NCBI GenBank assembly: GCA_963767645.1 | Contig: CAVYEW010000010.1 | Location: 558,001 to 622,000 of the forward strand | DNA from: DATFDN01 sp963767645 | Lineage (GTDB): Bacteria; Pseudomonadota; Alphaproteobacteria; Acetobacterales; Acetobacteraceae | Length of the DNA: 64,000 bases | Reading direction: 5' to 3' | Shown: positions 58,392 through 64,000 of the stretch, piece after piece | Layout: every line of letters begins with the position of its first letter | How positions within the stretch are numbered: position 1 is the stretch's first letter | Position numbers and translations under genes: made by a program | Notes under the pieces: model-generated | The model's database searches: none | What the model was told of the DNA's origin: nothing | What the model saw: the letters and a program-made list of their open reading frames with translations, nothing else

Positions 58392-60239
58392 ATGTCGTCC
58401 TTGCGTAGTGCTTTGCTGTGGAGCACCGCCCTTGCCTTCGCCTGCGGCGTCGGCGCCGGGGTCACGAGCCTGCCCGTTCGCGCGCAGAACCAGGCCACCC
58501 AGAACCAAGCCACTCAGAATCAGCCCGGCCAAAGCACCGCTCAGGACCAGTCCTCCGTCACCGAGGAGCGGCTGCTCAACGCCGACCAGGAGCAGGGGAA
58601 CTGGCTGCTGCACCACAAGGACTATTCCGCGCATCGCTTCTCGCCGCTCAATCAGATCAACCGCGATAATGTGAAGAACCTTCATGTGGCCTGGACCATG
58701 GCGCTCGGCGGGATCGAGGGCGGCGGCATCTGGACGCATGGCGGGCTGGAGGGCACGCCGATTGCCGAGAACGGCTTCCTCTACGTCACCGATGGCTGGG
58801 GCTCGGTCTACAAGATCGATGCGCATGGCGGACACGGCAAGCTGCTCTGGAAGATGGACCCCAAGACCGACCATGACTGGGCCGGCGCCGTCGCCTGCTG
58901 CGGCGTGGACAATCGCGGCGTGGCGCTGTGGGACAACTTGGTCATCTCCCACTCGCTGGATGGCCGCCTGATCGCGACCAACAAGGAAACCGGGCAGAAG
59001 GCCTGGGAACGCCAGGTCGCCGATCCCAACAAGGGCGAGGTGATCACCGCCGCTCCGCTGATCGTGAAAGGCTTGGCGATCTCGGGCGTCAGTGGCGCCG
59101 AGTACGGCATCCGCGGTTGGATCGCAGCCACCGACCTGAAGACGCAAAAGGAAGTCTGGCGGACTTATACCATCCCGGCCAAGGGCGAGCCTGGTTCCGA
59201 GACCTGGAAGGACAATTACGACGCGGCGGCGCATGGCGGTGGCTCGACCTGGGTAACGGGCAGCTACGACCCGTCCACGAACACCCTGGTCTGGGGCGTG
59301 GGCAATCCGGGGCCCGATTGGGACAACCAGTATCGGCCAGGCGACAATCTCTATACCGACAGCTCGCTCGGCCTCGATCCCGACACGGGCAAGATCAAGT
59401 GGCATTACCAGCACACGCCGAACGACCCGTACGACTATGACAGCGTATCGGAGAACGTGCTGGTCGATACGCAGGTCAACGGCCGACCGCAGAAGCTGGC
59501 GCTGGAAGCCGACCGCAACGGCATAGGATACGCGGTCGACCGCAACAATGGCGAGTTCGTCTGGGGCGTGCCGTTCGTGAAGAAGCTCACCTGGACCAAG
59601 GGCGTGGACCCCGAGACGGGCAAGCCGCTCGAGTACAATCCGAAGAACGATGTGCAGACCTACAATCCGGACGCCACGCCCTCGCGCGAGAAGAAGGTGA
59701 CGGATATCTGTCCGGGCAACATGGGCGGCAAGAACTGGCCGCCCACTGCGTACAACCCGAATTTGCATCTCTGGTACATCCCGGTGATCGAGAGCTGCAA
59801 CCGGATCACCGTGGAAGCAATGATCCCCGGCAAGTCCTGGAAAGCGCGTGAGAACTTCACGGGCGGCGGGCCGAGCCAGCCGTTCAGGATCACCGGCAGC
59901 ATCACCGCGGTCGATGTCACGACAGGCAAGATCGTGGGCAAGGCAGAGACGGCATTCCCGATGCTGGGTGGCATCCTGACGACGCCTGACCTCGTGTTCG
60001 CGGGCGACCCGTCGGGCCCGGTGATGGCGCTCGACGCGAAGTCGCTGGAGAAGCTGTGGCAGTTCGACACGGGCAGCGGGGTGAACGCGCCGCCGATGAC
60101 CTTCACCGTCGACGGCAAGCAGTACATCGCCGTCCTGGTCGGGATGGGCGGCGCCTGGGACAAATGGTTCGTCGACTCGACGCCCGAGCTGAAGTCGATG
60201 CAGCCAAGTTCGAGCCTCTACGTGTTCGCCCTCTCGTAA
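58392..60239 (+). CDS. PQQ-dependent alcohol dehydrogenase with lanthanide-type signature
   Basis: A 615-residue quinoprotein with a signal peptide (to about residue 31). A short NQATQ repeat linker follows. It has the eight-bladed propeller with the adjacent-Cys pair C169-C170 (AVACCGVDN), Glu237 (GAEYGIRG) and Asn305 (GVGNPGPDW) as cofactor residues, and catalytic Asp348 in PYDYDSV. The Asp two residues after the catalytic Asp (D-Y-D) is the lanthanide-coordinating position found in XoxF and PedH but absent in calcium MxaF. The substrate may be an alcohol or aldehyde; the family spans methanol to aromatic alcohols. The cytochrome c gene is 69 bp on. Confidence 0.9.
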   Translation: MSSLRSALLWSTALAFACGVGAGVTSLPVRAQNQATQNQATQNQPGQSTAQDQSSVTEERLLNADQEQGNWLLHHKDYSAHRFSPLNQINRDNVKNLHVAWTMALGGIEGGGIWTHGGLEGTPIAENGFLYVTDGWGSVYKIDAHGGHGKLLWKMDPKTDHDWAGAVACCGVDNRGVALWDNLVISHSLDGRLIATNKETGQKAWERQVADPNKGEVITAAPLIVKGLAISGVSGAEYGIRGWIAATDLKTQKEVWRTYTIPAKGEPGSETWKDNYDAAAHGGGSTWVTGSYDPSTNTLVWGVGNPGPDWDNQYRPGDNLYTDSSLGLDPDTGKIKWHYQHTPNDPYDYDSVSENVLVDTQVNGRPQKLALEADRNGIGYAVDRNNGEFVWGVPFVKKLTWTKGVDPETGKPLEYNPKNDVQTYNPDATPSREKKVTDICPGNMGGKNWPPTAYNPNLHLWYIPVIESCNRITVEAMIPGKSWKARENFTGGGPSQPFRITGSITAVDVTTGKIVGKAETAFPMLGGILTTPDLVFAGDPSGPVMALDAKSLEKLWQFDTGSGVNAPPMTFTVDGKQYIAVLVGMGGAWDKWFVDSTPELKSMQPSSSLYVFALS

Positions 60240-60255
60240 AGCGAACTCGGTCCAA

Positions 60256-60281
60256 GGGTCCCGTCCGGCAGGGCGGGACCC
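60256..60281 (+). other. Hairpin between the PQQ dehydrogenase and cytochrome c genes
   Basis: GGGTCCCG (60256-60263) and CGGGACCC (60274-60281) form a perfect 8-bp stem around a 10-base loop. GTCCCGTTT follows. It could cut downstream expression or protect the dehydrogenase mRNA end. It is weaker than a classical T-run terminator. Confidence 0.5.
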
Positions 60282-60308
60282 GTCCCGTTTCAGAGATGAT
60301 CGACAGCA

Positions 60309-60821
60309 ATGCCAGCACGATTTCTCGTTCTCGGCGCCTTCCTTCTCGCTTGTCTCGCGGGATCGGGGAGCATCCGCGTCGCCCATGGCCAGACCGAAGC
60401 GGCGCCGGATGCGACCGAGGGTGGCAAGCGCGTGTTCAGGACGAACTGCGCAAGCTGCCACAAATGGCACGGCAACGGCGGCGGGGGCTATGGCGGCGAC
60501 GCGCTCTCGCTACGAAGGACGCAGCTCACCCGGGAGCAGATCATCGAGACCGTGAGCTGCGGCCGCCCCGGAACGGGTATGCCCTATTTCCTGCGCGACG
60601 CCTATGACGACAAGCACTGCTACGGGCTGACGAAGCAGGACGTTGGCACCATGATGCCCCCCGAGGCGCCTACCACGTTCTTGCGGCCGCCGGATATCGA
60701 CTCGGTTGCGGACTACGTGATCGCCCATCTCAAGGGGAAGGGAGAGCCGACCTACGCGGACTGCACCGCTTTCTTCGGCGAAGGCTCGCGGGTGTGCGAC
60801 GTTTACAAGACGGGCGGCTGA
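60309..60821 (+). CDS. Periplasmic cytochrome c, likely electron acceptor of the PQQ dehydrogenase
   Basis: A 170-residue protein with a signal peptide (FLVLGAFLLACLAGSGS, cut near residue 27). The heme site is CASCH (C47, C50, H51) and a probable Met ligand is Met91 in GTGMPYF. A second Cys pair lies near the end (CTAFFGEGSRVC). It follows the PQQ alcohol dehydrogenase and should carry its electrons toward an oxidase, as cytochrome cL or XoxG do. It has a single heme. A secreted protein gene starts 2 bp after the stop. Confidence 0.88.
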   Translation: MPARFLVLGAFLLACLAGSGSIRVAHGQTEAAPDATEGGKRVFRTNCASCHKWHGNGGGGYGGDALSLRRTQLTREQIIETVSCGRPGTGMPYFLRDAYDDKHCYGLTKQDVGTMMPPEAPTTFLRPPDIDSVADYVIAHLKGKGEPTYADCTAFFGEGSRVCDVYKTGG

Positions 60822-60823
60822 GC

Positions 60824-61483
60824 ATGCGCCGCTCCGCCATCCGATTTCTCCCGTATCTTGGCGCAGCGCTCGCAGTTTGGCTTCTTGTCCCGCCGGCGTG
60901 TGCGGAGAGCCCGAACGATTTGCGCGAGTTCCGCCTGGGCATGACGGTCGATGACCTTCCGCGCACTGGCTACACCGGCCTTTCCTGCGCCGCCGCTCCC
61001 GGCAAGGAGCTTTCGGCCTGGCAGGACTACCGGCAGTGCCCCGACGATTCGTCTGGGCGGCACGAGGTCCGGTTCCGCTATGACGATGCTGCCGACCCGA
61101 TGACGCGCGTCAACGATAGCCGCGAGGGCACGCGGGTCGGCGGTCATCCGGCGCTGATCTCGCTGCTGATCGGCGATGACGGGCGGGTGGACGGTTTGCG
61201 GATCCTGACCGACCCGAAGGCTCCGCTCTACATGCACAAAAAGGCTTTCCTGCTTGGCCTGCAGGCCAAGGCCCGCTATGGCGAGGAGGGCTGGTCCTGC
61301 ACGGAAGGCCAGCCGACTGCGGACGAGGCGCCGATCGGCGGCGTGTTCCTCAAGGAGCATTGCGAGAAGACGACGCGGACGCGCCATGTCATCGTCGATC
61401 GCGACTTGTTCCGCGATCCCGGCCAGCAGGATCCGAAGGCGTTCGTGAACGATACAAAAATCGCGATCCTGCCGTCGGGCTGA
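60824..61483 (+). CDS. Hypothetical secreted protein of the PQQ dehydrogenase cluster
   Basis: A 219-residue protein with a clear signal peptide (residues ~1-27, FLPYLGAALAVWLLVPPACA). FRLGMTVDDLPRTGYTGLSC recalls small periplasmic folds that start with RLGMT. Four Cys residues may form two disulfides (in LSCAA, YRQCPDD, GWSCTEG and KEHCEKT). I do not recognise the family. The 2-bp gap from the cytochrome gene suggests a periplasmic partner of the dehydrogenase, for example a PQQ- or substrate-handling protein. That is inference. Confidence 0.65.
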   Translation: MRRSAIRFLPYLGAALAVWLLVPPACAESPNDLREFRLGMTVDDLPRTGYTGLSCAAAPGKELSAWQDYRQCPDDSSGRHEVRFRYDDAADPMTRVNDSREGTRVGGHPALISLLIGDDGRVDGLRILTDPKAPLYMHKKAFLLGLQAKARYGEEGWSCTEGQPTADEAPIGGVFLKEHCEKTTRTRHVIVDRDLFRDPGQQDPKAFVNDTKIAILPSG

Positions 61484-61505
61484 ACTTCATTCCAAAGGAG
61501 GAAAC

Positions 61506-61946
61506 ATGATCCGCCGCACCCTGCTCGTCGCAGCTGCCTTCGCGTCGTTCGGTGTCTTGCCGAGCGCGCGCGCCGATGAGATGCCGATCCAGCTCCATGC
61601 AACGATGAGCGGAGCCCAGGAGGTTCCGCCGAACCAGACGCAGGGCAGTGGGACGATGGGCGGCACGCTGAACCGGAGCACCAAGGAACTAACCTACACC
61701 GTCACCTATCAAGGTCTGACCGGCCCGGCGACGGCGGCCCATTTCCACGGACCGGCGGAGCCGGGCGCCAACGCTCCGATCGTGGTGCCGCTGCAACAGC
61801 CGCTGACCAGTCCCATCAAGGGCAAGGCCACGCTGACCGACCAGCAGATGAACGATCTGATGGCAAACAAGTGGTACGTGAACGTGCATACGAAGGAGCA
61901 CCCCGGCGGCGAGATCCGCGGCCAGGTCACGCACGGCGGTCCCTGA
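61506..61946 (+). CDS. CHRD domain secreted protein
   Basis: A 146-residue protein with a signal peptide (residues ~1-23). The CHRD domain has LHATMSGAQEVPPNQTQGSG, TAAHFHGPAEPGANAPIVVP and the end WYVNVHTKEHPGGEIRGQV. Its typical histidines in HFHGPA may bind metal. CHRD domains come from chordin; bacterial forms are extracellular and of unknown role. AAAGGAGG lies 6 bases before ATG 61506. It ends two bases before the convergent cupin gene. Confidence 0.9.
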   Translation: MIRRTLLVAAAFASFGVLPSARADEMPIQLHATMSGAQEVPPNQTQGSGTMGGTLNRSTKELTYTVTYQGLTGPATAAHFHGPAEPGANAPIVVPLQQPLTSPIKGKATLTDQQMNDLMANKWYVNVHTKEHPGGEIRGQVTHGGP

Positions 61947-61948
61947 GA

Positions 61949-62416
61949 TTAGGCGACTGCCAATGGCGGCCCCAGGAACTCCACGTTCCAGGCTTTGCCG
62001 AAGGCGTTCAGGGCGTTCGCATCGGGCTTGCCGTTCCGCATCACCTTGCCCAAGCCGGTGAAGAAGGCGACCGCGTCCAGGCCGGGCACGATCTGGATGA
62101 ACTGGCGGGCCGGCTTGTCCGTGACATTGACGAAGCTGTGGGCGGAGCCGCCCGGCGCGGTCACGACGTCACCAGTTTCGGCATGGAAGCGCCTGCCGTC
62201 CACCTCGAACAGGTAACGCCCTTCCAGCACGTAGAAGATCTCCGTCTCGCGATGCCGATGCAGCGGCGGGCCGAAACCGGGCGCATTTGTCGTCTCGATG
62301 GAGGTCAGTGTGCCGCCGGCAGAGTCGAGCGGCACGCGGACGCGCAGGTCGAGCCCGATCTGCGGAATGGAGATGGGGGTCTGGTCGTGCGCCGAGTGTA
62401 GGAAGCGGAATGTCAT
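61949..62416 (-). CDS. Cupin domain protein
   Basis: A 155-residue single-domain cupin. Motif 1 is PPLHRHRETEIFYVLEG with His and Glu metal ligands and motif 2 is GGSAHSFVNV with His. Cupins of this sort include dioxygenases and small-molecule binding proteins. GGAGG precedes ATG 62416 by about 8 bases. It follows the FAD monooxygenase gene on the same strand by 31 bp, so it may be a dioxygenase or isomerase in that aromatic pathway. The substrate is not known. Confidence 0.88.
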   Translation of the reverse strand: MTFRFLHSAHDQTPISIPQIGLDLRVRVPLDSAGGTLTSIETTNAPGFGPPLHRHRETEIFYVLEGRYLFEVDGRRFHAETGDVVTAPGGSAHSFVNVTDKPARQFIQIVPGLDAVAFFTGLGKVMRNGKPDANALNAFGKAWNVEFLGPPLAVA

Positions 62417-62447
62417 TCCAACGCCTCCAGGTCGGGAGCGAAGACGG

Positions 62448-63938
62448 TCAGATCTGCCCGGCGCCGATGAGGCGATCGAGGTAGGCGCCGATATTGGCCC
62501 AGGCGTCGCGCGCGGCTGCAATGGCGACGTAACCGTCCGGCCGCACCAGCCAGATCCCGTCACCGAATGGGGCTCGGGTTTCGGGCTCAAGGAGGTCGGG
62601 GTAGCGGGCAATCAGCCGGGCAGATGCTTCGCCTGGGGCCGCAAACAGCGCAAAGCGGGGCGATGTGCCCGCCCCGACCGGATGCGCCGTCTCCCGCACC
62701 GGCGCCCTCTTGCCGGCTGCGGGGCCGGAATGGCTGTGTGGACGGCGCTGTGTCAGCGGACTTTCGGGGTAGTCGATCGAGAGCTCCGTCAGCGTGTCCG
62801 CCATGGTCCTGCGGACGGAGGACAGGCCGAATACCAGGGACGCGACGTGATTGCGCACTGCTTGCGCCACGCCGCCCCTCAGCACCGCAAGCGTGGTCAG
62901 GCGGCCGGCGTTCGCCAGTACCTGACGGCCGACGGCGCTGCGCTCGATGCTGTAGCTGTCGAGCAGCGGTTCCTGAATCGCCACGCCACGGCAGACCAAC
63001 GCCAGCTTCCAGGCCAAGTTGCAGGCGTCCTGGATACCCGTGTTCATGCCCTGTCCACCCGCGGGGCTGTGGACGTGGGCGGCATCGCCGGCGAGGAATA
63101 CGCAGCCGGCGCGATACTCGGCCACCTTGCGCTCGTTGATGCGGAACGAGGACAGCCAGATCGGCGAGGACGCCTCGATCCCGCCCGGTCCGCGCCGGTC
63201 GAGCAGCGCCTGGACCTCCTCCAGCGTCGGGTCGGCGCGACGCGTCTCGCTATGCGCGTTCCCGACATCGGCGATCACCCGGTAGCGTCCGGGAGAGATC
63301 GGGAACAGCGCCAGCGCGCCGTCCGAGTGCCAGAACATGTCCAGCTCGTCGGGCGCCGAGCGGACGCCCGCGAGATGAACGTCCGCGAGAATCCAGTCGC
63401 TCGGCAGTGTATCGCCCTCGAACTGCATCCCGAGGCCATGACGTATCGTGCTGTGAGCACCGTCGCAGCCGATCAGCCATGCGGCGTCGAGCGCCTCCTC
63501 GTGACCATCGACGTGATGGAGGGTAGTGGTCACCTTGTCGGCATCAGCGACGAACCGCGTCAGCTCGACCTGGCGCTCCACCTGCACGCCGCATGCGTTC
63601 AGGTGCTGCTCCATCAGGCGCTCGGTCTCGCTCTGGGGAAGCATGAGCGCGTAAGGATGCGGAGTCTCGACCGTATCCAGGCGAACATGGCCGACTTGGC
63701 GGCTGCCGGCGATGATGTTGGCCGCAGTCACCCTCAGGCCGGCCGCCACGAACGCCGCGCCGCAGCCCATGCGGTCAATCAGCTCCAGGCTGCGGCTCCA
63801 GAGCACGAGCGCCTTCGACTTGTCGGTGCGCTGGGCGGCCTTGTCGACGATCCGGACCGGGACGCCGTAGCGCGCCAGCTCGGCCGCCATCGTGAGGCCG
63901 ACCGGGCCGGCCCCGACGACGAGGACCGAAGCGTTCAT
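62448..63938 (-). CDS. FAD-dependent aromatic hydroxylase (PheA/TfdB family)
   Basis: A 496-residue class A flavoprotein monooxygenase. The FAD motif is VLVVGAGPVGLTMAAELARYG, then DG motif GCDGAHSTIRHGLG and GD motif VFLAGDAAHVHSPAGGQGMN. The C-terminal ~110 residues form the thioredoxin-like domain usual for phenol hydroxylase-type enzymes, with a variable linker (RRPHSHSGPAAGKR). It would hydroxylate a phenolic compound with NAD(P)H. It overlaps the upstream gene by four bases (ATGA) and precedes the cupin gene. Confidence 0.9.
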   Translation of the reverse strand: MNASVLVVGAGPVGLTMAAELARYGVPVRIVDKAAQRTDKSKALVLWSRSLELIDRMGCGAAFVAAGLRVTAANIIAGSRQVGHVRLDTVETPHPYALMLPQSETERLMEQHLNACGVQVERQVELTRFVADADKVTTTLHHVDGHEEALDAAWLIGCDGAHSTIRHGLGMQFEGDTLPSDWILADVHLAGVRSAPDELDMFWHSDGALALFPISPGRYRVIADVGNAHSETRRADPTLEEVQALLDRRGPGGIEASSPIWLSSFRINERKVAEYRAGCVFLAGDAAHVHSPAGGQGMNTGIQDACNLAWKLALVCRGVAIQEPLLDSYSIERSAVGRQVLANAGRLTTLAVLRGGVAQAVRNHVASLVFGLSSVRRTMADTLTELSIDYPESPLTQRRPHSHSGPAAGKRAPVRETAHPVGAGTSPRFALFAAPGEASARLIARYPDLLEPETRAPFGDGIWLVRPDGYVAIAAARDAWANIGAYLDRLIGAGQI

Positions 63939-64000
63939 TGGGCATCGTCGACGAGCGGCCGGTACTCGGGGCGGTAGATCACCCCTTGCATCCAGCTCAC
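63935..64000 (-). CDS. C-terminal end of an unidentified gene (partial)
   Basis: Twenty-one codons and a stop are in the window: VSWMQGVIYRPEYRPLVDDA and a final Gln, with the stop overlapping the FAD hydroxylase ATG. The family cannot be told from so little. The overlap shows it belongs to the hydroxylase operon. Confidence 0.4.
   Translation of the reverse strand: MSWMQGVIYRPEYRPLVDDAQ

Noticed and set aside
1..64000. CRISPR arrays, tRNA or rRNA genes, prophage or insertion sequences
   Set aside because: Gaps between genes were read on both strands; no spaced repeats, tRNA cloverleaf pattern, transposase or phage structural gene was seen.

Overview
This window is GC-rich DNA of an alphaproteobacterium, most likely from the Rhodospirillales and perhaps the Acetobacteraceae. 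That placement is inferred from gene content and order: bamD-recN-ligA in a row, an NDUFA12 gene next to mlaD and a DUF2155 gene, DUF2007-trmN6 facing a polyprenyl diphosphate synthase, Coq7-type ubiquinone synthesis, GCATGAC-type REP palindromes and EcfG-like promoter motifs. No rRNA, tRNA, CRISPR array, phage or complete insertion sequence was seen.

Layout. 1-3944: type II secretion genes, with gspL facing away from gspI-J-M-C/N-K. 3969-7668: YihY membrane protein, orphan histidine kinase and MFS transporter. 7732-15205: bamD, recN, ligA, a CBS protein and a glycogen-debranching-type glycosidase. 15464-19843: a non-oxidative hydroxyarylic acid decarboxylase cluster (UbiX/VdcB, flavin-fold protein, UbiD/VdcC, VdcD and a second UbiD). 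19844-21212: a decayed strip with a frameshifted membrane protein and a truncated Baeyer-Villiger monooxygenase. 21213-23902: two luciferase-like flavin monooxygenases and a small ferredoxin-fold protein. 24024-28355: a stress-type cluster (DUF892, DUF3775, quinone oxidoreductase, CsbD-like and small hydrophilic proteins) with EcfG-like promoters, closed by a candidate structured RNA and a strong terminator. 28328-33651: GH5 hydrolase, two glycosyltransferase-type membrane proteins, a FemAB-like acyltransferase and RidA. 33684-43753: a degenerate B12-type ribonucleotide reductase relative followed by housekeeping genes (NDUFA12, mlaD, otsB, dsbB, coq7, trmN6, prenyl synthase, guaA). 43789-52007: a toxin-antitoxin pair with a broken toxin, a class V aminotransferase, an ABC importer and a GGDEF-EAL protein. 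52224-64000: an oxidative catabolism region with a beta-propeller, CoA ligase, MaoC-type hydratase, LivK-type binding protein, GST, a PQQ alcohol dehydrogenase with cytochrome c, CHRD and cupin proteins and an aromatic-ring FAD monooxygenase.

Themes. Several blocks (VdcBCD-like decarboxylase, LLM monooxygenases, PQQ dehydrogenase, GSTs, CoA ligase, FAD hydroxylase) suggest a soil or plant-associated organism using aromatic and alcohol substrates. Five genes are split by single-base indels (a FUSC-like protein, coq7, a PIN toxin, a CoA ligase and a MaoC protein). Four of the five are +1 shifts and three of those sit in 3-base homopolymers, so residual sequencing error has to be weighed against real decay. 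The most unusual items are the ribonucleotide-reductase-derived protein that seems to lack the catalytic core, the REP-like palindrome inserted in frame in a glycosyltransferase, the stress regulon with divergent EcfG-like promoters, the structured RNA candidate and the expanded VdcBCD cluster.
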